From Oscillospiraceae bacterium (GTDB lineage Bacteria; Bacillota; Clostridia; Oscillospirales; Ruminococcaceae), in NCBI GenBank assembly GCA_009784825.1, contig WQXO01000002.1:183372-247371 (forward strand): a stretch of DNA of 64,000 bases, read 5' to 3'. The notes beneath the pieces are model-generated. The model saw only the letters and a program-made list of their open reading frames with translations, was not told where the DNA came from and did no database searches. The translations under genes and the position numbers were made by a program. Below are positions 24,005-31,548 of the stretch, piece after piece; within the stretch, counting starts at the first letter, position 1; the number at the start of each line of letters is the position of its first letter.

Positions 24005-24888
24005 TACTCTGCTCTCAATCCGAAATCATTGATTAAACTTTCACGATTCCGCCAATCCTCGGCAACCTTCACCCACAGCTTCATGTTTACCTTGCACCCG
24101 AAATACTCTTCGGTTTCCCCTCGTGCCACCGAACCGATTTTCTTTAACATACCGCCCTGCTTACCGATAATCATTCCTTTATGCGATTCCTTCTCACAAA
24201 TTATAACCGCCGACAAATCTACTATGTCTGCCCCTTTATTAGTCTTGCCGTATTCGATTAACTCGATTTGCACCGCAATCCCGTGAGGAATTTCCTCATA
24301 TAATTCATGCAGCAGCTTCTCCCGAATGACCTCTGACAGCCATATTTTCTCCGACTGGTCAGTGGGTAGCTCAGGGTCAAAATAAAACTCGCTTTCCTTA
24401 GCATAATTGTTTAGCAAAGGCAGAATTTTCTCGGTATTAATCTGCTTTTTCACACTAATCGGAATAATTTCCTTAAACTCATATAATTTGCAATATGCAT
24501 CAATTATAAGCAACAATTGATTCTTATCCTTAATTAAATCAACTTTATTCAACAATAGGATTACATCAATTTTCTCATCCAATAAATCAGGCAGTGTTGG
24601 TTTTTTAGTGCAGTCCGCCATAAGCAGAATTACATCAACATCGGTAACACTGCTGCGAATGGACTTGAGCATATGCTTTGACAATGCGTTTTGTGCCTTA
24701 TGGAACCCCGGCGTATCAGTAAAGACATACTGGGTTTCATCAACCGTCAAAACCCCGTTAATGCGGGTGCGTGTCGTCTGCGGTTTCTCACTTACAATGG
24801 CGACCTTCTCCCCGACAAGCAGGTTAACAAGGGAGGATTTTCCCGCATTTGCATAACCGCATACAGCGGCGAACACTGTTTTAGTCAT
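24004..24888 (-). CDS. era: GTPase Era
   Basis: A 294-residue Era, which helps 16S rRNA maturation and 30S assembly. G1 'GYANAGKSSLVN', 'TTRTRINGV' (G2), 'DTPGFH' (G3) and 'NKVD' (G4) form the GTPase. The KH domain follows with 'GMIIGKQGGMLKKIG'. It lies in the conserved order phoH-ybeY-dgkA-era-recO. Confidence 0.97.
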   Translation of the reverse strand: MTKTVFAAVCGYANAGKSSLVNLLVGEKVAIVSEKPQTTRTRINGVLTVDETQYVFTDTPGFHKAQNALSKHMLKSIRSSVTDVDVILLMADCTKKPTLPDLLDEKIDVILLLNKVDLIKDKNQLLLIIDAYCKLYEFKEIIPISVKKQINTEKILPLLNNYAKESEFYFDPELPTDQSEKIWLSEVIREKLLHELYEEIPHGIAVQIELIEYGKTNKGADIVDLSAVIICEKESHKGMIIGKQGGMLKKIGSVARGETEEYFGCKVNMKLWVKVAEDWRNRESLINDFGLRAE

Positions 24889-25367
24889 AAGTTTTTCTTT
24901 CTTTCCTTACCCGTAAAAAATATAAACACCACGCTTAATCCAACCGACGCCAATAATGCGATTAAAGCCGCAATATTACTTATAAAAAACATACCGATTT
25001 CCCGAAGAATTTCCAAATCCCAGAACAAAATCACACCCACAATAACAGCCGTCACCGCTGAAACGAGAACCGCTCCCGCCGCCGTATCCTTTGCCACCTT
25101 TGCGAGTGGGTGCGGCTTAGGGGAAGCCCTGTCGGTGAGGACTTCGATGGCAGTATTAACTATTTCAAGTGCCATAACAAAAGCACAGGTCAAAACCAAT
25201 AAAATCAATTCCGCACGAGTAAAATTATAAAAAAACAAAGAAAAAAACATGACATAAGCGAATATGGTAAGATGAATTCGCATATTTCGCTCATACCGAA
25301 CACAAAAAACAATCCCGTTAATCGCATAAGCGAAGCTTTTTCTAAGGCTGTATAATTTACCGTTCAT
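24885..25367 (-). CDS. dgkA: Diacylglycerol/undecaprenol kinase family protein
   Basis: A 160-residue membrane enzyme. 'SFAYAINGI', 'NMRIHLTIFAYV', 'LEIVNTAIEVLTD' and 'VAKDTAAGAVL' are DgkA motifs; the Glu-Asn-Ala residues bind Mg-ATP. Gram-positive members phosphorylate undecaprenol. The protein carries an extra C-terminal helix pair (about residues 118-155), longer than the usual 120-130 residues. Overlaps both neighbours by four bases. Confidence 0.92.
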   Translation of the reverse strand: MNGKLYSLRKSFAYAINGIVFCVRYERNMRIHLTIFAYVMFFSLFFYNFTRAELILLVLTCAFVMALEIVNTAIEVLTDRASPKPHPLAKVAKDTAAGAVLVSAVTAVIVGVILFWDLEILREIGMFFISNIAALIALLASVGLSVVFIFFTGKERKKNL

Positions 25368-25813
25368 CGTGAAATACCGAGCTTTCCGAGAATGGCGTTC
25401 TGCTTATCGAACATCTTCTTCTCATTTGCGGGGCTGTCGTGGTCATAACCGAGCAGGTGCAGCATTCCGTGAACCGTCAGGAACGACAACTCCCGTTCTA
25501 CAGAATGACCATACTCATTAGCCTGCCGAACCGCCGTTTCCGCCGAAATAATTATATCGCCCAATATAACCGATTTCGTTTCATAATCGGGCTCACCATC
25601 CAAGAACGACAACACATCGGTAGAGGTGTCGATTTTGCGATACTTATAATTCAACGACCGGATTTCATAATCCGACACCAACGCCATTGAAACCTCGGTG
25701 ACATAGGGATACCGCTCCGCAACGAGAACCGCAGTGCAACACTTATACGCTAACGGGCGAAAATTCAACCCTGACTTAACCTTATCATTGTATAACAATT
25801 TCAAATTTATCAT
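25364..25813 (-). CDS. ybeY: rRNA maturation endoribonuclease YbeY
   Basis: A 149-residue zinc protein for 16S rRNA 3'-end maturation and ribosome quality control. The zinc motif is 'HGMLHLLGYDHD' (H-x3-H-x5-H). 'LNYKYRKIDTSTDVLSFLDGE' and 'LGDIIISAETA' precede it. It overlaps phoH and dgkA by four bases. Confidence 0.96.
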   Translation of the reverse strand: MINLKLLYNDKVKSGLNFRPLAYKCCTAVLVAERYPYVTEVSMALVSDYEIRSLNYKYRKIDTSTDVLSFLDGEPDYETKSVILGDIIISAETAVRQANEYGHSVERELSFLTVHGMLHLLGYDHDSPANEKKMFDKQNAILGKLGISR

Positions 25814-26829
25814 TTATCATTTCCTTTGAATTTATAGAATCTCTTAACCTCGGGTTTAACAGGCTTGTCCGATTTTTTCAAACCCATTCGCTCATACGCT
25901 TTTACGATTTCCTGAACCAACCTGTGCCGCACAACATCCTTGTCGGTGAACCGGCATAACGCCACATCATCAATCCCGTCGAGAACACCGATTGCCTCAA
26001 TTAACCCCGACTTCTTCTTATCGGGTAAATCAATCTGCGTAATATCCCCGGTAATGACCATCTTGCTCCCGAAGCCTAAGCGTGTCAAGAACATTTTCAT
26101 CTGCTCGGGAGTGGTGTTCTGTGCCTCGTCAAGAATTATAAAACTGTCATCTAACGTCCTGCCCCTCATATAGGCAAGGGGAGCAACTTCTATAGTGTTC
26201 CGCTCCATATTTTTGTGGAACGCCTCTGCCCCCATCATGTCAAATAAAGCGTCATAAAGCGGACGGAGATACGGGTCAACCTTATTCTGCAAATCCCCCG
26301 GCAAGAACCCTAATTTCTCCCCCGCCTCAACAGCAGGTCGGGTTAATATAATTCGGTTAGCTTCCTTAGCCTTAAACGCCCTCACCGCCTCAGCCACAGC
26401 CAAATAAGTCTTACCTGTTCCGGCAGGACCCACACCGAACACAATTGTATTCTTTTTGATTTGTGTAATATACCGTTTCTGCCCGACTGTTTTCGGGCGG
26501 ACAGGCTTCCCCGTAAAGGTGATGAAAACGCAGTCCTTACTTAATTCGTTTAACTCGTCGTTCTTCCCGTCTAAGGTCATGTCAGCGATATAACGAACCG
26601 CCTGCTCGGTCAAAGCGTCCCCCCGATTTATAACCCCTACCATCGCCTCAACAGCATAAGCGGCATTATTAACATCGTCGGAATTGGCACCGGTGATTTT
26701 TATGTCACCGCCACGCTCTAAAACCACAACCTCAAAGCGGCTTTGAATGATTTTAATATTCTCATCGAAATCCCCGAACACGGAACGTACATGCTCCGAT
26801 TTATCGAGTGTAATTATTCTCTCGGTCAA
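25810..26829 (-). CDS. PhoH family ATPase
   Basis: A 339-residue PhoH protein. 'GVGPAGTGKTYLAVA' is Walker A, 'FIILDEAQNTTPEQ' is Walker B and 'VITGDITQIDLP' is the following helicase-like motif. Firmicutes PhoH (YqfN/PhoH) sits beside ybeY and is linked to RNA metabolism. The start appears to be TTG at 26829: GAGGA precedes it at 9 nt, and an in-frame TGA lies five codons upstream without an ATG in between. Confidence 0.94.
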   Translation of the reverse strand: MTERIITLDKSEHVRSVFGDFDENIKIIQSRFEVVVLERGGDIKITGANSDDVNNAAYAVEAMVGVINRGDALTEQAVRYIADMTLDGKNDELNELSKDCVFITFTGKPVRPKTVGQKRYITQIKKNTIVFGVGPAGTGKTYLAVAEAVRAFKAKEANRIILTRPAVEAGEKLGFLPGDLQNKVDPYLRPLYDALFDMMGAEAFHKNMERNTIEVAPLAYMRGRTLDDSFIILDEAQNTTPEQMKMFLTRLGFGSKMVITGDITQIDLPDKKKSGLIEAIGVLDGIDDVALCRFTDKDVVRHRLVQEIVKAYERMGLKKSDKPVKPEVKRFYKFKGNDK

Positions 26830-26863
26830 TGTTTCACGTCCTCATATAACTTATAATTATATT

Positions 26864-26892
26864 ATTATAACATATATTTCTTGCAAAAGCAA
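26864..26892 (-). promoter_or_regulatory. Sigma-A promoter of the phoH-ybeY-dgkA-era-recO operon
   Basis: On the minus strand TTGCTT (26892-26887), 17-bp spacer, TATAAT (26869-26864). It lies 35 bp before the phoH start and overlaps the divergent promoter of the tandem array. Confidence 0.65.
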
Positions 26893-26909
26893 CATTAATA
26901 TGATATAAT
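26881..26909 (+). promoter_or_regulatory. Sigma-A promoter of the tandem HTH-membrane gene array
   Basis: TTGCAA (26881-26886), 17-bp spacer, TATAAT (26904-26909). It lies 37 bp before the first array gene and its -35 abuts the divergent phoH -35, so one regulator could affect both. Confidence 0.7.
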
Positions 26910-26945
26910 ACGTAAAATCTATGTAAAATCCCGGAGGTGTACTTC

Positions 26946-28013
26946 ATGCAAATCGAAAAACTCCACCAAGACCACCTAATCGAAATAATTAATAACCTAC
27001 CGCTTGACGAACGTGTCGCCGTGTATTTCTACTACATAGAAAAATTAGACGTGTCCGAAATCGCCGAACAATTGGCAATCACTCCGGACGAGGTCGGTGA
27101 ACGCCTAACCCGTGCAAGGGCGAAAATAAAAGAAGACTCCGAAAAAGAAAATAACCCCATGGGGGCAATATTTATCACCGGCGGTTTAATCGCATTCATT
27201 CCGATTTTGAAAAACGCCATGAAAACGTCAGACTTCCCCGCAGAGGTCATGAACATCATATCACGGCTTAACGCCCTGTCAGCCCCCGCAACAGTAACCG
27301 CAACATCTGCAATCCCGATAAAAGCGATTGCGGCGGTTATAGCAGGTGTAGTCGTCACAGGAGGACTTGTCGCAGGTGTAGTCCTCGCAAACGTAGGGGG
27401 CGATGTCAACATCGCCCCGTCTAATAACCCCTACGACGATGAACCCCGCCGAACAACCGTAGGGGACGCACACCCGGGCGTCCCGTCCGATAATCCGGAC
27501 ACCAACCCGGAAAACGAACCCGGCAGTTCAACCCGACCCGCACAAGTCGGCGATATAATCCAATTCGGCGATTACACATGGATAGTTGTCGAAGTCAGTC
27601 ATGACCAAATATACATCGTCTCCGAAAACATAGTTTCACTTAATAATTATCACACTGTTAATGAATATGCCGTATCCGAGGGAGAAAGCTTAGAGACATA
27701 CCTCAACGGAGAATTCTACAGCAGCTTCAGCCAAGCCGACCGAGCAAGAATATTATCTCATATTATGATACCCTCCTTCAGCGATTTTGAAATGTATTTA
27801 ACCGCCACAAAAATTGCGAATTATGAAGGTCAGCCGCATTGGTGGTGGATATGGTCAAGATATGTACAATCAATTGACGGTTCATTTTACGCCTCATGCG
27901 TTCTTGAAGATGGTACGTTTCTCGAAATCGGCAGAGCGGTCACGGATTACGGCGGTGTCCGCCCGATGATGTGGATTTCAAAAACCCAAGCCGACAATTT
28001 CACAACCCACTAA
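26946..28013 (+). CDS. Membrane-tethered sigma-region-4-like protein with DUF6273-like domain (array copy 1)
   Basis: A 355-residue protein. Residues 7-66 read as a sigma-70 region 4 helix-turn-helix ('NLPLDERVAVYFYYIEKLDVSEIAEQLAITPDEVGERL' spread over the two helices). No sigma region 2 precedes it. Residues 72-88 are hydrophobic and 124-148 form a clear transmembrane helix; a low-complexity linker follows. The C-terminal 160 residues ('VGDIIQFGDYTWIVVEV', 'YGGVRPMMWIS') resemble DUF6273. The linker includes two coding palindromic elements. GGAGG lies 8 nt before ATG 26946. It could be a one-component membrane regulator; direct DNA binding is unproven. Confidence 0.75.
   Translation: MQIEKLHQDHLIEIINNLPLDERVAVYFYYIEKLDVSEIAEQLAITPDEVGERLTRARAKIKEDSEKENNPMGAIFITGGLIAFIPILKNAMKTSDFPAEVMNIISRLNALSAPATVTATSAIPIKAIAAVIAGVVVTGGLVAGVVLANVGGDVNIAPSNNPYDDEPRRTTVGDAHPGVPSDNPDTNPENEPGSSTRPAQVGDIIQFGDYTWIVVEVSHDQIYIVSENIVSLNNYHTVNEYAVSEGESLETYLNGEFYSSFSQADRARILSHIMIPSFSDFEMYLTATKIANYEGQPHWWWIWSRYVQSIDGSFYASCVLEDGTFLEIGRAVTDYGGVRPMMWISKTQADNFTTH
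27393..27434. repeat. Coding GTAGGGGGCGATG palindromic element
   Basis: GTAGGGGGCGATG-TCAA-CATCGCCCC, then a short spacer and CCCCTAC. It is in frame in array copy 1 and encodes part of the linker after the transmembrane helix. A second one (GTAGGGGACGC...GCGTCCC) follows at 27459-27486. Confidence 0.7.
27459..27486. repeat. Second coding palindromic element in array copy 1
   Basis: GTAGGGGACGCACACCCGGGCGTCCCGT is an imperfect inverted repeat (GGGACGC/GCGTCCC) in frame within the linker of the same gene. Confidence 0.55.
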
Positions 28014-28046
28014 TCAGAAAATCCACTTCCCCACTCGCACCCTGCA

Positions 28047-28093
28047 ATTCCCCTCTGTGTGAGGGGTGGACGCAAAGCGGACGGGGTGGTTTC
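28047..28093. repeat. Partial AAACCACCCCG-family element
   Basis: AATTCCCCTC...GAGGGGTGG...CGGGGTGGTTT matches the right half of the element at 16665-16796. It lies between array copies 1 and 2. Confidence 0.65.
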
Positions 28094-28095
28094 CC

Positions 28096-28193
28096 GTAGG
28101 GGCTGAACATAAGAGTTTGATAAATCAACCTCGTGTTCGCCCGGACTATTAATCACACGCCTCATCCGATGGGCGAACACAGTTCGCCCCTAC
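28096..28193. repeat. GTAGGGGCTGAACATAAG...TTCGCCCCTAC palindromic element
   Basis: The left end GTAGGGGCTGAACATAAGAG, followed by TTTGATAAATCAAC, and the right end GGGCGAACACAGTTCGCCCC bound a 98-bp element. Nearly the same element is at 31433-31530 between array copies 3 and 4. The left part recurs in reverse at 51035, 60197 and 62511. Confidence 0.8.
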
Positions 28194-28211
28194 TAACTAA
28201 GGAGAAATCTC

Positions 28212-29978
28212 ATGGAACTTCAAAAACTCCACCAAACCCACCTAATCGAAATAATTAATAATTTACCGCTTGACGAACGTGTCGCCGTGTATTTCTATTA
28301 CATAGAAAAGCTTGACGTATCACAAATCGCCGAACAATTGGCAATCACTCCCGATGAAGTCGGCGAACGCCTTACCTCAGCACGTGCGAAAATAAAAGAA
28401 GACACCGAAAAAGAAAATAACCCCATAGGTGCAATATTTATCACAGGCGGTTTAATTGCGTTCATTCCGATTTTGAAAAACGCCATGAAAACGTCAGACT
28501 TCCCCGCAGAAGTCATGAACATCATCACACGGCTTAACGCCCTATCAGCCCCCGCAACAGCGGTCACTACAGCGACTGTTCCCATAAAAGCAATTGCGGC
28601 GGTCATTGCAGGCGTAGTCGTCACTGGTGGACTTGTCGCAGGTGTCTTAGTCGCCGACCCTTTTGAATGGCGGAACACCACCCCTACATACGCCGATTCC
28701 GACCTCGACGAAACACGCCGAACAACTACTGCAACCATCGAAAACGAACCCGCCGCCCCCGAAGACTCCACCCCACCCGAAGACCCCACCGAACCTATAC
28801 CCGAAGTGAACATATCAGCGGACATATACAACGCATATGTCGATATTCTATTAAACGAGATTTCGCAGGACAAAACCGTTTATGCTGATTTAATCGATTT
28901 TAACAATGACGGGGTATATGAATTAGTGGTGACAACTCTGCCGCCGAACGGAATTTTCCGTACTTGGCAGGTATATGACACAGACCTGACAATGCTGTAT
29001 TCTGCCGAGGAATACGGTGGCATGGATTACGTTAAGGTGATTGAAATTATAGGTTCTCAGGGTGGCACTAAATATCTCAACGAACAAAACACTTTTGTTA
29101 TAATGGACGCTACCGGTTGGCATAACGAGCATTTGTATTATACTTTAGTTGATGACGAGTGGACTTTAGAACTCGCCACCTTACGTGAACGGTTCTATGA
29201 TTCGGATGATATTTTTGTTTTTATTGATGATGTGGAGGTAACTCTTCCGGAATACGAAAATCACGCACTTGCAAACATTCCGAATTACCACGAAAACGGA
29301 CTACCCGATGTATATGCGACTATTGACCGTTTGGTTGAGCTCGGTGCAACACCTCCGCAATTCCCGCCACCCCCTGCACACGGTATCCCCATTTTGAACA
29401 CCGGCACAGTATACGGGGACTGGGTTTATTATCGTTGGAGCGATAACCATGATGGGTCCGGAGAGATTTACAGAACCCGTATTGACGGTTCAGAAAGAAC
29501 CGTATTGTATAATGATTACAGCGAGTACTCGTATATCCTCGGTGACTGGATTTTCTTCAACGGATACGCACTCGGCATGGTTCGCATTGACGGTACGGAA
29601 TACACCTCATTTGACAGCGGAATAACCGATGAATTCAAAGTAGTCGGCGACTGGATTTATTATAGAAACGACAGCCAAAACAGGTATCTTTACAGAATAA
29701 ATATAAACAATGGAGAAAAACATGTTCTGGCTCATGATTGGTGTCTTTATATCCACGTAGAAGACGGGTGGGTTTATTATGTCAGAGTTATATCGGGAAA
29801 CCCCGTTATACACAACATCTACAGAGTCCGAACCAATGGTACTGAACGAACACAATTAAACGACGAACAAAGCCAAATTATTGACGTTGTTGACGGCTGG
29901 ATTTATTACACAGTCTATGGAGATAGCGAAACATACAAAATGCGTGTAGACGGAACAGGACGCACAATTGCAGATTAA
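28212..29978 (+). CDS. Membrane-tethered sigma-region-4-like protein with DUF5050-like repeats (array copy 2)
   Basis: A 588-residue protein. Residues 1-150 are nearly identical to copy 1: helix-turn-helix 7-66, hydrophobic segment 72-88, transmembrane helix 124-148. A Thr/Pro/Glu linker follows to about residue 200. Residues 200-385 form an unknown domain containing a calcium-loop-like DFNNDGVYE (229-237). The rest has repeats of 'GDWVYY...IYR-x-R-x-DGSERT', as in DUF5050, which probably folds as a beta-propeller. AAGGAG precedes the ATG. No sigma region 2 is present. Confidence 0.75.
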   Translation: MELQKLHQTHLIEIINNLPLDERVAVYFYYIEKLDVSQIAEQLAITPDEVGERLTSARAKIKEDTEKENNPIGAIFITGGLIAFIPILKNAMKTSDFPAEVMNIITRLNALSAPATAVTTATVPIKAIAAVIAGVVVTGGLVAGVLVADPFEWRNTTPTYADSDLDETRRTTTATIENEPAAPEDSTPPEDPTEPIPEVNISADIYNAYVDILLNEISQDKTVYADLIDFNNDGVYELVVTTLPPNGIFRTWQVYDTDLTMLYSAEEYGGMDYVKVIEIIGSQGGTKYLNEQNTFVIMDATGWHNEHLYYTLVDDEWTLELATLRERFYDSDDIFVFIDDVEVTLPEYENHALANIPNYHENGLPDVYATIDRLVELGATPPQFPPPPAHGIPILNTGTVYGDWVYYRWSDNHDGSGEIYRTRIDGSERTVLYNDYSEYSYILGDWIFFNGYALGMVRIDGTEYTSFDSGITDEFKVVGDWIYYRNDSQNRYLYRININNGEKHVLAHDWCLYIHVEDGWVYYVRVISGNPVIHNIYRVRTNGTERTQLNDEQSQIIDVVDGWIYYTVYGDSETYKMRVDGTGRTIAD

Positions 29979-29997
29979 TAAATAAGGAGGCAATCTC

Positions 29998-31398
29998 ATG
30001 CAAATCGAAAAACTCCACCAAGACCACCTAATCGAAATAATTAATAATCTACCGCTCGACGAACGTGTCGCCGTGTATTTCTATTACATAGAAAAGCTTG
30101 ACGTTTCCGAAATCGCCGAACAGCTTGCTATTTCTCCGGACGAGGTCGGCGAACGCCTAACCCATGCACGTGCAAAAATAAAAGAAGACACCGACAAGGA
30201 CAACAACCCGCTCGGTGCAATATTCATCACAGGCGGTTTAATCGCATTCATTCCGATTTTGAAAAACGCCATGAAAACATCAGACTTCCCCGCAGAGGTC
30301 ATGAACATCATCACACGAATGAACGCCTTATCAGCCCCCGCAACAGCGGTCACTACAGCGACTGTTCCCATAAAAGCAATTGCGGCGGTCATTGCAGGCG
30401 TAGTCGTCACAGGAGGACTTGTCGCAGGTGTTTTAATCGCCGACCCGTTTGACTGGCGTGAAGAACTAATTCCCCCATATACCGTCAACCCACCCGACAC
30501 CACCGAAAACGAACCCATCCCAACCACCGCCGCCCTCCTCGACAACGACGACGATGATTATTTCAACATGGAACTTTTCCGGCGTTCATTAGAAATTGCC
30601 GAATTAATGGGCGGCTTTGCATTATACGCAGACACATATGACGCACACTTACATTTTTACGGGTTTTACAACGATAAGAGAGTTATATACTCTCTTAATG
30701 TAGAGAATGTTTATGAACAAATAGAAATCAATCCCGGCAATACAGGCTTTTTTGAAATATCGGGACAAGACCTTATTGTCAGCATGATTGGCGATGATTC
30801 GCACACATGGCGGTTAAAACATGACGGGTACGATTTATATATCAGAACCCTTAATGACCATGCTTTGGGTATCAATGTTGATGTATACTATCCTAATCTC
30901 AGGTATCAGGGAACAGTTGTAAATGGAGAACTTATTCCATTGAATATGGAATTCCTGCTTAATTACGAGCCCACCACCCCACCCGCACAAACTGAAATTG
31001 TAAACATGAACTACTCCCCGGAAATGTTCCTCAGCTACATTCAAACAGCGGCAGAAAACGGCGGATTTATCGTATACTCGGCAGACTTCGCAAGAAATTG
31101 GTTCTATGCATTCACCCCGGACGGGAAAATGCACGGTGTTAATGAAATTACCGATGATGATGTTTACGAAAATATACACATTCGCACTTTTGACAATTAT
31201 TTCACAACAAACACCGCATCATTTGAATATGAAGTAAACGGCTATGAAATGTCCAACACAGGCGACGGACACACTTACTATTTAAGGAGCGACGGCAATA
31301 TTGACATCGGTTTTGAGGGAATAGGCTCAAGCTTAACCTTCCTCGGAATAGTCATAGACGGCATACTTTATCAAGATGACAATTTCACAACCCACTAA
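29998..31398 (+). CDS. Membrane-tethered sigma-region-4-like protein with two copies of an unnamed domain (array copy 3)
   Basis: A 466-residue protein. The first 150 residues match the other copies (HTH 7-66, transmembrane 124-148). The C-terminal part holds two related units of about 110-120 residues. Each starts with a helix then 'GGFALY-x-D' or 'GGFIVYS-x-D', has an aromatic 'FY-x-F' strand, and ends near 'QGTVVNGELIP' or 'LGIVIDGILYQ'. Copy 4 has the same units. I do not know the domain. AAGGAGG lies well before the ATG, 19 bp after copy 2. The final codons and the following ~40 bp resemble the end of copy 1. Confidence 0.72.
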   Translation: MQIEKLHQDHLIEIINNLPLDERVAVYFYYIEKLDVSEIAEQLAISPDEVGERLTHARAKIKEDTDKDNNPLGAIFITGGLIAFIPILKNAMKTSDFPAEVMNIITRMNALSAPATAVTTATVPIKAIAAVIAGVVVTGGLVAGVLIADPFDWREELIPPYTVNPPDTTENEPIPTTAALLDNDDDDYFNMELFRRSLEIAELMGGFALYADTYDAHLHFYGFYNDKRVIYSLNVENVYEQIEINPGNTGFFEISGQDLIVSMIGDDSHTWRLKHDGYDLYIRTLNDHALGINVDVYYPNLRYQGTVVNGELIPLNMEFLLNYEPTTPPAQTEIVNMNYSPEMFLSYIQTAAENGGFIVYSADFARNWFYAFTPDGKMHGVNEITDDDVYENIHIRTFDNYFTTNTASFEYEVNGYEMSNTGDGHTYYLRSDGNIDIGFEGIGSSLTFLGIVIDGILYQDDNFTTH

Positions 31399-31432
31399 CC
31401 CGAAAACCCACTTCCCCGCTCGCACCCTGCAC

Positions 31433-31530
31433 GTAGGGGCTGAACATAAGAGTTTGATAAATCAATCTCCAGTTCGCCCGCTCTATTAATCACACGCCTC
31501 ATCCAACGGGCGAACACAGTTCGCCCCTAC
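31433..31530. repeat. GTAGGGGCTGAACATAAG...TTCGCCCCTAC palindromic element, second copy
   Basis: Nearly identical to the element at 28096-28193, with the same order of parts. It lies between array copies 3 and 4, so the elements punctuate the array. Confidence 0.8.
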
Positions 31531-31548
31531 TAATTAAGGAGAAAACAT

